NCBI GenBank assembly: GCA_964036665.1
Contig: OZ038530.1
Coordinates: forward strand, 20,730,001-20,794,000
Length of the DNA: 64,000 bases
Source: Gordius sp. MW1
Taxonomy: Eukaryota > Nematomorpha > Gordioida > Gordea > Gordiidae
Direction of reading: 5' to 3'
Shown in pieces: positions 1 to 11,483 of the stretch. A program made the translations under genes and the position numbers. Every line of letters begins with the position of its first letter. Positions within the stretch are counted from its first letter, which is position 1. Under the pieces are notes generated by a model that was given only the letters and a program-made list of their open reading frames with translations, made no database searches and was not told the DNA's origin.

Positions 1-60
1 CGACTACAATACCACGTACGATGATTTTTGCTGCGCAGCTAAATTCGATATTAAGATAAA
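1..60 (-). repeat. Truncated end of a MITE family (full copy at 25933-26217)
   Basis: The first ~55 bases match, in reverse orientation, the terminal part of the element at 25933-26217. They share the words GATTTTTGCTG and CAGCTAAATTCGATATTAAG with only a few differences. The copy is cut by the window edge, so its length is unknown. Confidence 0.6.
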
Positions 61-564
61 AACTAAATTATAGGCCATGCAACATTATATTTCCTTCACA
101 TGAAAGCCAAATTGTTTCTAATCTTTTTTTAAAAATTTTATATGAAGTTTGCAAGTATGTCTGCCGCATATATGTGTAATTATAGAAACTATACATCAAA
201 GCAGTCAAATAATATCTAAAGCACCATACAAATATAGACCATAAAACATTTTATCTCTTTAATAAGTTAAAGGTCCACGCAGTATTACAGGTTGGGGTAG
301 TAAAGATTTTTATAATATTTTAAATAACAAGTTAATAATTATAAGATGTACTATACATGTGATTACAAAGTAATAAGAGATTTATATACTGCTGTAGTTA
401 TTTTAAAATTTGCATGATTTGTTTTTATTAAAATTGGCGTGTTTTTTATTAAAATTTGCGTAGTTACGGTGCTTATTTGTATAGTCAAGTATTAGTTAAA
501 TTCACACCGCATACCAACTCTAACCATAAAGAAATGCGCACACAAATGGACTCGAGGAGACGTC

Positions 565-814
565 TTGGGTTCAAAATGTCACAGTCCAAAATGTCACACG
601 AATATCACGAAAAATTAAATCTCAAATGGGGAGGGAATTTGATGTACATCTAATCCTAACCCAACCCCTAACCTAAAACGCTGACCTAAAACACTACCCA
701 ATGGAAATTATGCGCTTGCGCAATGAGTAATTGCGAATCTCACGATCGTGAGATTCGCGAATCTCACGATGTGGCTTAGTTGCATTTTGGACTGTGACAT
801 TTTAAAACGATACC
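565..814. mobile_element. Foldback element 1 with telomere-like core
   Basis: The arms are inverted repeats sharing AAAATGTCACAGTCCAAAAT (near 573-593 and 784-803). The left arm contains the word AAAATGTCAC twice. Near-identical 11-bp direct repeats, GAGGAGACGTC (554-564) and GAGGAGACATC (815-825), flank it and look like a target duplication. The core (about 612-700) begins CAAATGGGGAGGGAATTTGA and runs into degenerate CCTAACC/CCTAAAAC repeats. A perfect 26-bp palindrome centred on CACGATCGTG lies near 735-762. The same core occurs in the element at 18445-18660. No coding capacity is visible, so it is probably non-autonomous. Confidence 0.75.
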
Positions 815-825
815 GAGGAGACATC

Positions 826-2680
826 GCTTGATCGTATGTTTTAAATAGTAAAAACAAGCTAGAAGGGAGATTCATACTAAAAAACACTTTTTTTTCGTTC
901 TATATTTTCCTGTATCAACGGTTTAACCTTTGGTTTTACCCTAACATATTTAAATGTATACACATAACGGGGACATTAGGCATTTTTTATCCGTTTCTTT
1001 GATCTAAGTGGTTATGAAAAAAATTGATATAAGGTGAGAAACGCAATACTGTTTACGGGAAGGCTTTACAAGTTATCCTTGGAACGATGAAAATTTGTAT
1101 GGGCAGGGATTTTGTTAAGGAAAATTGTGATTATTTAGGAGAGAAATGGAAGCTATCTGTTAAGAAAAAATGGCTGTTCCACATGTAAGATATGTGGGAA
1201 AGAATGAAATTTTAAAAATGGCAACAAATTAATATTTTACCCAAAATCTGGATTTCCATTCATAGGCCAAAAATTGACTGTTGCCACCTGACACCCCGTC
1301 ATCCTAATTAACGAAAATAGGGGTTTAATTACAAAAAGGATTAATTTGGTATTATTGCTTGTAATTGTAAACAAAACATGTGTGGATAGATTAGAGGCCT
1401 GCAAAGTAACTTTTTATCTTTCCAAACCTTTTTTAAAATTTCCACCCGAATCCGACCCAAAACATTTTAACATGTTCAACCTAAACCCGACCCAGCCCAA
1501 CTCGAACGCGTTTAAAATTCTTTATCGAATGTCTCAAAAGCAAAATCTCGCCTCGTCTCAGGCGTCATTATGAGAGTCTTGTCTCGATCTGAAAACAATA
1601 TTATCTCGGCTCGACGAGAAATCTCGACATGTCTCGACTTTCTAAAAAATTTTAATCCAATCGGTTTCCTCTTATCCGTTTACATTAATATGATAAAAAA
1701 AAATCAAAAATATAAAAATAGCGAACCATTTTTCTAGTCAAAAACCTTTACAAACATGTCCTTAACATCTTTGAACTAGCTAATACCCTTAGTTAGAATT
1801 GACAAAATGTCTTTTGATCAATTAATACAAGAGTTAGCCTTTCAATAAAAACGTCATCATTCGTTTTTTAAAGAATTTATCGCATGTTTGCGATATTGTT
1901 ATAGAAACCTGAAAGGTACGAGTGGGTACTTTTAATGTTTAATATTTAATTAGTGCATGCATTACAGCGTTGTAAAAACACCAATTAAAGTAGTATTGCT
2001 AATATAATAGGAACATAAGAGTAGCCTTTAAAAGAATTCCACATATACAATTTTTACAAATCCTTTTTAAATAAGTAAACTAATTTATTATAGTATAGGA
2101 CTTCCTATGTTCTATAAAATTTACTTGATCCATTTTTTGAATAATTTAGGTACAAAATATTTTTTTATAAATCGTATGCTCATATATTTTTTTTTGATTT
2201 TGCCTGCCAACCCAACTTTATAAGTAATGTAAATGGTAAAACAAATGCATTACATGGCTTGAAAATGTAAGCAGTCTTGAGTTAAAGCATAACAAACTCT
2301 TGATAGTTTTATGATTTAATGTAAAGCTTCTAAAGGCAATAGTTCAGCAGACACAAAAGCCGCTGGGGTGCTCCAAAAAATTTTAGTCATTGTAGCCAAA
2401 TTTATATATTTACTTTGATTAATTAACTAAGGATTCAAATATCATCACATTTGAAGGGATGATATTTTGCGAAATTTGAAGATGCTTTACTACTTCATCA
2501 AACATTTTAATCTGTATGTTTTAATTATATATATTAATGCTAAGGATATAAATATGCGATAAGTATATTTAAATGTTATTAATATGCCTAGGCCCTCACT
2601 CATATTTTATTCAAAAAAGCTAAAACATTTTAAATTTGAATTCTATGCGGCTAATTGAGTGTGTAAATTAGAGGCCTGCA
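826..2680. other. No gene seen; contains a divergent TCTCG/CCCGACCC repeat
   Basis: AT-rich sequence without coding signal. Between about 1440 and 1640 there is a block of CCCGACCC-type words followed by degenerate CTCGTCTCG repeats. The same two blocks recur, in the opposite relative order, at 4350-4600, so this is a dispersed repeat and not a gene. Confidence 0.6.
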
Positions 2681-3725
2681 TTATTTAAAATTATTTATAT
2701 TAATTGCTATGCAATTTATGGGCTCTCTTTTGGTTATCCGTCCTGTCCATCCTGTCCTGTCCAACTTATAATTTTTCAATAATTGCCGTGTAAACTTATA
2801 CGGGGTTTTAATGGCTGTGGACTTATGCTTCTGTAAAAGACTTTTATTTGGCTGACCTGGCTTTACTTTTTTCGACTTCGCTTAAGCTCCGATTCTGCTT
2901 AAATATAAAATAACGAACCGGGCCTAGACGGGCCGATCTATAACTGCGGGCTCGGGCCGGGCCTAGTTATATTTAAGGCCGGTTAAAAAACCGTTACAAA
3001 ATTAATTAGATTTAGTATAAAAGAAGGCATTTTCCTATTGTTCTAATTTATTTATGTATATTAAATTAAGAAGGAAAGTTAAATTTTGTTTCCAACTTAG
3101 TTCATTAATTCATCAATATCTCAACCCGCATTATAAATGTGCATTATAAATGTTTAAGATAATATATACACGTGATCCCATGGGCGGAGTCAATTTAAAT
3201 TAGAGGGGGGGGGCAGTTTAAATAGGACACAAAATGTTTTTTTCATCAAGAATTTTTGGATTTGGAGGGGGGCAGCTGCCCATCCTTGCCTCCCCATTTA
3301 TACCCTCTAGCAATATTAAGTGAATTAATTTATTATTTAAGATTATTTATATTAATTGCAATGCAATTTATGGGCTCTCTTTTGGTTATCCGTCCTGTCC
3401 ATCCTGTCCTGTCCAACTTATAATTTTTCAATAATTGCGTGTAAACTTATACGGGTTTTTAATGGCTGTGGACTTATGCTTCTGTAAAAGACTTTTATTT
3501 GGCTGACCTGGCTTTAATTTTTTCGACTTCGCTTAAGCTCCGATTCCATTATCATTTTTGTACCCGGCTGATTACCTGTATTGATGAATTTCTATCGGCA
3601 ATTTGTCTAGGTTGTTAATTTATAACGGATAAATGCGAAACTGGTTAAATAATTCCCTGCAAATTAATGCTGACCGTTGCTAACTTCTATTTTATCTAGC
3701 CCCGACCAAATGCCAAAATTTATAT
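2681..3725. repeat. Two copies of the 'ATGCAATTTATGGGCTC' dispersed repeat
   Basis: Copy one is about 2681-2894 and copy two about 3331-3725. Both begin TTAATTGCTATGCAATT or TTAATTGCAATGCAATT and continue with GGGCTCTCTTTTGGTTATCC, a CCTGTCC-rich stretch, a TGTGGACTTATGCTTCTG block and a TTCGACTTCGCTTAAGCTCC block. The copies are nearly identical over about 210 bp. Copy two continues for another ~180 bp that is shared with the copy at 5188-5555. Between them (about 2920-2990) is a GC-rich GGGCCGGGC island, and 3178-3300 resembles the CATGGGCGTAGCC element family. Confidence 0.75.
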
Positions 3726-4091
3726 AATCATTATCATTAACAAATATAAAAATGAAGTCTAAAATTTAATTTTTGCGTACTTTTATCACTAGTTTTTTAT
3801 ATCAATAACCTAATTATTTAAAATGGTGGCAAAGCAAAGAAGTTAAGTAACTTTATTAAAAACATTATAACCTTAAATAAGGGTTTTAAAAGTTTATTTG
3901 GCTTATATGGTTTTATGTATCCTGAAGTGCCACTTGTAAAAAAATTTTTCCATGTAGGTAGTTTCTTAAAAGATAGAAGAACTCGAGTGACCGGGAATTA
4001 CCAATTTATTATTTTTACAATAGTTTTATTAACATTTTTAACACATACATATGTTTACCATATCGATAAAGATAATTAAACAACAACAAAA

Positions 4092-4210
4092 AAAATTTTA
4101 CGGGCCCGGGCCGGGCTCGGACTTTATATAAAATTAGCGGGTCGGGCCCTGGCTTCTAAATTTTTATTATGGGCGGGCCAACTGACCTAAACAGGCCCAT
4201 TGCAGGTCTC
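4092..4210. repeat. GC-rich GGCCCGGGCC-type island
   Basis: A short block of alternating GGGCC and CGGGC words in otherwise AT-rich DNA. Similar islands occur near 2925-2990, 32040-32110, 32585-32705, 35375-35465, 47560-47640, 52690-52835, 53865-53950 and 58065-58125. They share no reading frame and look like a dispersed, decayed repeat. Confidence 0.5.
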
Positions 4211-4349
4211 TAGTGTAAATTATCACATATTATAATTATTCCAATTATATTATTTTACAATTAACTTAATAAATGTGAATCACAAATAAATATACACAAT
4301 TAAATTTAATATATTATGATTATGATGGGATGAAAATATTTTAAAGCCG

Positions 4350-4600
4350 AGATCTTACTGATAAAATCTCGTCTCGTCTCGAGGTCGAAATTCTCGTCTC
4401 GGTATCGGCACAATTTATCAAAGTCTCGTCTCGTCTCGTCTCGTCTCGTCTTGTCTCGGTAACCGAGACGAGATCGTGGTTTTTCTCGGATTTTCTGCAT
4501 CATTCCCCAACTCTTTAACTCCAACCCAACCCAAAAGCATTTCAAAATTTTCAACCTGGGCCCGACCCAACCCGAAGACATTAGAAAAATTGGGTCGGTT
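4350..4600. repeat. (TCTCG)n microsatellite with CCCGACCC tail
   Basis: About 4366-4460 is a degenerate pentanucleotide array that becomes a clean TCTCG run near 4425-4450. It is followed by CAACCCAAAAGCATTTC and CCCGACCCAACCCGAA. The pairing of array and tail is repeated, diverged, at 1440-1640, which argues for one mobile or satellite-derived unit and against chance simple sequence. Confidence 0.65.
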
Positions 4601-4925
4601 CGGGTTACCCGTGCTGGTCTCTACGGATAATTATAGTGCAAAATCACTTTGATAGCAGTTTAAGGCGTATTTAGATTTATATATTTATAAAATTTACTCA
4701 TTCAATTTTATAATTATAAATATTTTTGACTTAGGCATTAAAACCACAAAAAACGAAATTACTATAACATTTATTAGCCAAAAACTTGACTTTTGAAACC
4801 CCTTTTCCGCCATTCAAATCTGCGGACAGAGACCATAATAATAAAATTTCTCGTAACACCATTCCGCTTGTGTTGTCTTATCCCTCTTAAATGAAGAAAC
4901 AGAGTTCATCCGAGCTCTAAAAAAT

Positions 4926-5735
4926 ACTTATAATAAATGCTACACAATTTATGGACTCGCTTGGCTGTCCGTCCTGTATGTCGCGTCCGTCCTGTCCAAC
5001 TTGTAATTTTTTAATATTTGCTGTGGAAACTTATAGGCGTTTTTAATGGTTGTGGACTCATGCTTCTGTAAAAGACATTCATTTTGCTTTCGCAATAGAC
5101 TAGCCAATGACCGCTGGTTGGCTTTAATTTTTTTGACCTCGCTCGAGCCCTAATGACATTATTGTTTATAGGCCCGATAGATTACTATTATTAATTGCCA
5201 TGCAATTTATAGGCTCGTTTTGGTTGTCTTGTCCGTCCTATCCAACCTGTAATTTTTCACTAATTGTTGTGGAAACTTTACGGGTTTTTAATGTCTGTGG
5301 ACTTATGCTTCTGTCAAGAACATTTATTTTGTTTTCGCAAATAGACTCGCCAATGACCGCTGGTTGGCTGTAATTTTTTCGACCGCGCACGACCCCAAAC
5401 TCTATTATTGTTTATCGGCCTGACTGATTTTGGCAATTTGTCAAGGTGGTGGCTTTGGATAATTGCGAATCTGGCTAAATAACTCCCTGCAAATGAATGC
5501 TGACCGTTGCCTACGTCTAAGTTGTCTGACCCCGGCCCGAGACCAAAATTCTGGGTTATTGCTATTTATTTTTGCCTCTTCGTCTATAAATTTCTTTTGA
5601 CAATTTGTCTAGGTTTTTGCTTTATGACGGATGATTAACTGGCAAAATAATTCCCTGAAAATTAATTATGACAGTTGAATTCTACTTTATCTGACCTCGG
5701 CCAAAGGCCAAAATCCATCTTTGATTTTGTGCCCG
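4926..5735. repeat. Further copies of the 'ATGCAATTTATGGGCTC' repeat
   Basis: Copy three is about 4926-5150 and copy four about 5188-5555; a partial copy lies at 5590-5735. They share the CCTGTCCAAC, TGTGGAC, CCAATGACCGCTGGTTGGCT and TCCCTGCAAAT blocks and are arranged head to tail. A reverse-orientation fragment occurs at about 13905-13975 inside the hAT element. No reading frame or clear terminal inverted repeat was found, so the class is unknown. Confidence 0.7.
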
Positions 5736-5919
5736 CAGGTTTTGGCATGTATGATACCTTAGCTTCAAATATACATGTTCCCTGAAAATAATAAATTTTT
5801 TTGCCTGAAAATAAATGATGACCGTTCCTCGGCCAAAGATCAACCATTTTGTCCTTTTTCGGGCCTCACTTAATTCTTAATTTTATGTGCTCTTTTTTGT
5901 GAATTTTTCAAATCGCCTG

Positions 5920-7135
5920 CATAAAGTTTGATCATTGCCCCCTCCCCTTGTTCTCCAGTTTGTCCCCTTGCTCCTCCCCCTATGCTCCTCATGCCACCCC
6001 CTTTAGCCCCCTCCCCTTTGCCGCCATCTTTGTCGAAGAAATAACGGAGGCACAACCATGCTAGGATTCCTGGTGCTTGGCTTTGATACGACTTGCAAGC
6101 TTACCTTAGATCCTGCAACAAAATGTGAATTGTAATTCCTTCTACAATTTTTTAAAGTGTATTTTTTAAAAATCCGTTGACAGTAATATAATATAATACA
6201 TGAAATATAAAAGACAAAATGCGTCAAATAAAATGATAAATTATTTTGATATAGCATCATCGAGAGGATCTTCCAAAATTGGCCAAGAATCCGCGAACGA
6301 TTTAAAATTGTAATTGGCTAAAAGAATACCAAGTCTTTGTTTCATTATATAGTATACCGAATGTTTGGACGGGGGAGAACGTCTTCCTACCTCTTTAAAA
6401 AAAGTTAAGGCCTATTTCCAAAGGTCTGAACGAACACGAAGCAACCAATGGAATGAAAATGTTTGAGGATAATAGGGCTTTGTATTTATTTGTTTTCCGC
6501 CCCTCTGCAAAAACTAAAGAAACATTCTTGTAGTTAGAGGGGGCAAATAGGTCAATACATGTGAAGTTTTATATAAGGTGAAGACTATTGCTCCATGGGA
6601 CTAAAGAAGCATCAGGACGCATACGTCCCTCCAAGGAGAGGTCCGATGGCTCAAAGATGGATGGGATCTTTGCCCTCTTAAGAGCACTTTGAATTGAGGC
6701 ATTGATTTTATTGTGTCTAACATATTTGAATTTGTTTGCCAGGCAGTGTAAGGGATGCCTGGCTTGTTCGTCTACGAGTATGCTGCAATTTCGGCATATA
6801 AATGGCTTCGAAAATTTACCCACAGCCTGAGAGCTATCTTGCCCCCCCCCCCCCCCCCTTCTTCCTCTATCCCCACCCCTTCCAACCCATTTAAAACCCT
6901 TTTTGGGCCCCTTGCTCCCCCTGCCCTTTGTTTGCCACCTTCTTTCCCCACTTGCCCCTCTCCTCTTACTTGACCCTTCCCTCTTGTCCCACTTGCCCCC
7001 CCTCCTTTTGACCCTCTGTTTGCCCCTCCCCCTTTTGCCTCCTTAAATACCCCTTTTTTAAACTCCTCATTGTCCCCCCCCCCCATTTTTGCCCCTCCCC
7101 ATTTTCCCCCCCCCCCCCCCCTCACGCAGAACAAT
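5920..7135. repeat. C/T-rich low-complexity blocks
   Basis: 5930-6030 and 6840-7125 consist of CCCCTCCCC, TTGCCCC and related words, including C runs of more than 10. The long minus-strand reading frames here encode only Gly/Lys/Arg-rich low-complexity sequence and are not credible genes. Between the blocks lies a decayed coding remnant (6241-6335). Confidence 0.7.
6241..6335 (-). pseudogene. Decayed coding remnant, family also at 47224-47475
   Basis: On the minus strand this reads LANYNFKSFADSWPIL followed by EDPLDDAI. The minus strand at 47224-47300 reads AKYNFKSLANSWPLL followed by LDDTCDAF. The matching residues with differing bases show a shared ancestral protein. I do not recognise the family. 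A transposable-element protein is likely because there are two broken copies among repeats. Confidence 0.5.
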
Positions 7136-7358
7136 AAGTGGTGACGCATGGCATACCAAGATAAAATGCCATAAAATTTTTATTACCTAGCAAAAAGAAT
7201 TCGGGAGAGGAGAGAACCTTACATTTGGCATCTTTGCTAACAAAACATTACATCTCCACTACTAACCAATCAGATATTAATAAACACGAAGTTCATGTGT
7301 CATATAATCTAAAGTAAAACTAACAATGTGTCATATAATCATCTAGAAACTTTTTCCC

Positions 7359-8383
7359 CTATAGCAGTTTGTCACACTTAGTGGTCAGCTCCTTCAAGCA
7401 GTTTCTCCGCGTATTCCTGCACTTAAACCAGCTTCGCTTTAGCTCGTACCTTCTCAAGTCCATATCTATAGTATGTTTATATGTCAATTTAGACATCCCT
7501 TTCTTAATTTCGACTTGCACTTTCTTGATACGTTTTGCCAGGTGAATTTCCATCCGTCTCTCCTAATGGCTATACCATCTCAATCTTCTTACAACCAACT
7601 TTCTCTAAATCGGAACTTCTTAGTTTATCTTTAATGTCTTGATTCCTTACATGGTCCTTTTTATTTAATCCCAAGATCCATCTTAACATTCGCATCTGGT
7701 AGCTAAGCTTTGCTCTTCTTTTGCCTTAATTGCCCATGTTTCTGCTCCATCCAATACCGTGGGTACAATAACGGTGTTATATCCTTTCAATTTGAGTGGT
7801 ATATGTTTGTCACAATGCACACCACTCAACTCCCTAAATTTTAGCCAGCCTGCGTCGATTCTTGCCTTCATTTCTCTTTCCACACCCCATCACATAGTAC
7901 CCTAGGACGATATTTGAATTCCTTCCTACTGCTTAAACACCAGTCAAAGATTTGCAGGTGTGTTTCTTTGTATTAATTTCTCGACTCCAAGCATACATGT
8001 TCCGTATTATCTCGATTTACCCTAAGATTGCTTTCAATTCGGCCCATCCACACTTTCCAGCTCTGCTAATGTCACCTTGAGCCTCCGCACAGCACTACAT
8101 CATCGGCAAAGGGCATTTTGCCCGAAATGATTCGTGTTTCCTTAGCTATCGAATCCATCATCGTTATGAAGAGCAATGAACTTAGTGCCGATCTTTGATG
8201 CACACCGACATTTAGACTGAATCTCTTTAATGTACCACTGGATGTCCTTACTTTAGTTTTTGTGTTTCTATACATATCCTTTACTAACATTATATAAGCG
8301 TCGGTCACACCATTGGAACTAAGACTATCCCATATCAACTGCCCATAGGGCAAAAATACGTAATTGCTGGCAAATTTGATTAA
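7359..8383 (-). pseudogene. Reverse-strand LINE remnant (reverse transcriptase and C-terminal region)
   Basis: Read on the minus strand, 8345-8072 encodes a reverse transcriptase stretch: DAYIMLVKDMYRNTKTKVRT (palm region before motif B), then GVHQRSALSSLLF, then FADDVVL, the catalytic (Y/F)xDD box. Frames at 7883-7683 (ARIDAGWLKFRELSGV and LDGAETWAIK) and 7553-7359 match the usual sequence after the catalytic box of APE-type non-LTR retrotransposons. Stops and frame changes break it, and it cannot be active. It is a relative of, but clearly different from, the LINE copies at 39-45 kb. Confidence 0.85.
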
Positions 8384-8520
8384 CGGAAATTGGCTAAGGT
8401 GGTACAAAAAGGGGAGACGAATAATGTAAACGAAGTATTTCACATGGAGGTGCTGGGAAAAAGAGAAAGAGGAAGACCTCGTGTCACGTGGACGGCAAGT
8501 AGACAAAGTAATAAAACAAA
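8384..8520 (+). pseudogene. Plus-strand LINE C-terminal fragment
   Basis: It reads AKVVQKGETNNVNEVFHMEV then LGKRERGRPRVTW. This is the typical conserved end of APE-type LINE polyproteins, the basic GKRxRGRPxxTW box. It abuts the oppositely oriented LINE remnant at about 8383, giving an inverted junction. Confidence 0.75.
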
Positions 8521-8584
8521 GATAAATCGACAAGGCGCTTACTCCATCAAGATGGAAGAAACCTTTGGGACCGATGGGCGGGCC

Positions 8585-10793
8585 TAAATTTATAAATTTC
8601 TAATTTTGATTTCAGGCTGGAAAGTATGTTTCTAAAAAGCTTTGTAGACACTCATGTCCCCGGATATTTTGTCATCAAAGATTATTTCTATAAAAATCCC
8701 TAGAGGCCCTTTTTAACCAGGATCGCCTACAGAAATTTTGACTCACTCAAACCCGGCCCGTTTAATTATTTTATTTTCAAAGTCCATCCATACCCACGCA
8801 CGATGGACGTTAAAGTCCGTCCGCGGGCCTGGCCTACCCTTGCAGATTACTAATTTAAATGTCTTTGTGGATGCAATGAAAACATATAAGGTAAATAAAG
8901 AAATATTTAAATCATATAAAAATAAGATAAACATCATTGTGGACAAACAATCTGAAAAAAAGCACTTTAATCGATTTATTAAATTATCTTTAATAGAAAT
9001 CCATGCACTATTAGTTATATAATAATTTCAACCATAATATATATGTGATTTTATTAAAAAACTAATTAAAAGAATACATTCATAGTGCCTTTTCCTTAAT
9101 TTATTTCCAAATCTTTACGATTAAATTTCTGTCCGTGTTTATAATTTAATAAAATATGTTAATTTTGTCGTTAACATTTAATAAAGAAGCGAACTACAAC
9201 CACAAAGTTTATACAAATTATAGATCAAAAATCAATAAGAATTAATATAACAACTTGACAATATTTAAATAAAAATTATGATGAATTGAAGTCAATTAAA
9301 ATAGTTAAGTATAAAAATAGTTTTTATTATCAAAGGATATAGTAGGTAAAAGTCATATAAATGTATAATGATAATATTCTATAACGGACATTTAAGGTAT
9401 AAAAATCTACATAAACACTAAACTAGATCCTAACTATTATTGAATTTACAAAAATCATTATAAATTTGCAAATCTGTGTTTTATTTCTTGTGAATATCCA
9501 GTATATTGTATTTCTGTGTCTTGTTTCTTTAATAATAATTTGAAGTTTAATGTAATTGATATTGCTTAGATAGGTACAAAGCATATATATATTAATGATA
9601 TTTGTCAATCCATAAAATTATGTTCACTCTTAAGGCCAGCTATGTATGCTCTTTGAACACATTCCACACTTTTGCACAAAGGCAACATATACATTAATAT
9701 ATCCAATTTATATATCTTCTCATATTTTCTATAATAATATCATACATTAAACAACATAAACTAATAAAAAGCATTGTGTGATTTTATTTTTTTGGTAGAC
9801 CATAAAAGTTACATATTTGCTATATAAATATTATGTAATGTATTCAAACGCCAAGAATTGCTAAAAAAATGTTAAATCTAGTGCATTTAGGTCATTTGGC
9901 GTAGGCAAGACTAAATAAGTTAAAATTGCATAGCAATTAATAAAAGTGAGTAAAACTTTACATTTTTTTTTGGGGGGGGGGGGGGGGGGGTTAACATCAA
10001 TATTAGACAAAGTAGGGATAGGCACTAAAGTTTTTATTTTAGTTATTTTCATCCAATTGTTTAAACCGCTTAGCCAAAAATTCATCTCTTAAAAGACTAT
10101 TTCTTTAGTAACAAAACAATCCACTAATCGTTAACTCCAATTTAACAACGACATGACTAGTTAAATTTTTGACAATCCTACTTAATTATAAGATAGTTAT
10201 AGGAGAAACTAAGTAAATAACATTTAGCCATTTGCGACTAAGAGCAAAAGATTCGAGGGATGACTTTATAAGATAGGTTCTTACACCTCGCACGCAGTGT
10301 AAGCGCGAATTAGAGAGATATTAAACGTAACAACTAATAATTTCTTTATTTCTTTTTAATTTAATAAAGTTTCTTAAAAAATAATGAAAATTATAATAGT
10401 TGGGTGTATTAAAACAAATAGGTCGTCCAAAATTAAAAATTTAATGCAATTCGTTTTATTGACATTAAACATTTAATTACTACTAGACTTTATCAATGAG
10501 CATACCAATTTTATAGATAAATATAATTTACAAGTTATTTTAATTATCGTAAAGTTTAGCAATCGAAAATTTTATTAATAGTATCAAATGATTTTGAGTC
10601 GATTTGAAAATGGTGTTTTGGGTTCTCGAGATTCTGAAAAATAAATAGGAATAATCTCAAATCAATAAAACAATCCTTCAAACAAACAAAAATCTAAAAA
10701 AAATTTAAAAAAATTGAGCCACGAGATTAACAAAGTATCGAGACAAATAAAAAATTTAGTTTGCAAAAAAAAATTATTCTAACATAGTTCATG
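8585..10793. other. No gene seen; one long T-then-G homopolymer tract
   Basis: AT-rich DNA with no conserved reading frame. A T run followed by about 18 G residues occurs at about 9963-9990. No recognisable RNA gene or element ends were found. Confidence 0.5.
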
Positions 10794-10917
10794 CAATAGA
10801 GCAGTGATTTTTAACCTGGGGGTCGCGAGAAGTTTGCCGGGGGGTCGCCAAATTTTTTTAGAATAAAATAAAAATATTCAAAAAAGCTTTAGAAAAAATA
10901 CTCACCAGGGGATTCGA

Positions 10918-11239
10918 ACTCATTGTCTTCAGATTCATTATTAGAATTAATAAAGGATTGTAATTTAAAATCTTTGTTTAAAACTAAAAGTTTGCCGCAA
11001 TTTTGGATACAAATTCGTGCAGAATATCATCCATTATTTTCAGCAGCAATTCAAAATTTGCTGCCTTTCGCTAGTACATATTTGTGTGAAAAAGGCTTCT
11101 CATCTCAACTATGGTGGATATAAAAACTAAAAAACGCAATCGATTGCGACTAGATTCCTGCATGAGGATAGCATTACAATCAATTAAACCAAGAATTAAC
11201 AAATTGGCTGAAGATGTTCAGCAGCAGAAATCTCATTAA
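10918..11239 (+). pseudogene. hAT transposase C-terminal remnant (ZBED/SCAND3-like dimerisation region)
   Basis: The frame from 10923 reads FWIQIRAEYHPLFSAAIQN then LLPFASTYLCEKGFSS, the start of the conserved C-terminal dimerisation domain of hAT transposases. After GFSS a +1 frame change is needed at about 11105. The next frame then reads MVDIKTKKRNRLRLD, SCMRIALQSIKPRINKLAED and ends at a stop near 11239. The fold is as expected for animal ZBED5/SCAND3-type hAT proteins. The N-terminal BED finger and the catalytic DDE residues are absent. Confidence 0.88.
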
Positions 11240-11483
11240 ATATATTTCCGAATGCATATATTTTTTATTTTAAACATTGTTTTTATGTTTAATTATGAAG
11301 TTTTTATGTTATTATTATTTCATTATCTATTTAAATTTTAAATAGATAATGAAATAATAAAGTTGTGTTTTATGTTTATTATAAAATAAAATAATAGAAA
11401 ATCAATATATTATAGATAATATAACAAATATCAATGGTAGTAACAGGAAAAATATATTAATTTAATTTAAAAATAAAAAAAAA

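Noticed and set aside
6772-7149. 125-codon minus-strand frame rich in Gly, Lys and Arg
   Set aside because: It is a translation of the C/T-rich low-complexity block and its homopolymers. There is no domain or codon signal.
10905-10930. GGGATTCGAACTC, resembling a reversed tRNA T-loop
   Set aside because: There is no matching D-arm, anticodon arm or acceptor stem at the right distance. The stretch lies inside the hAT transposase remnant.
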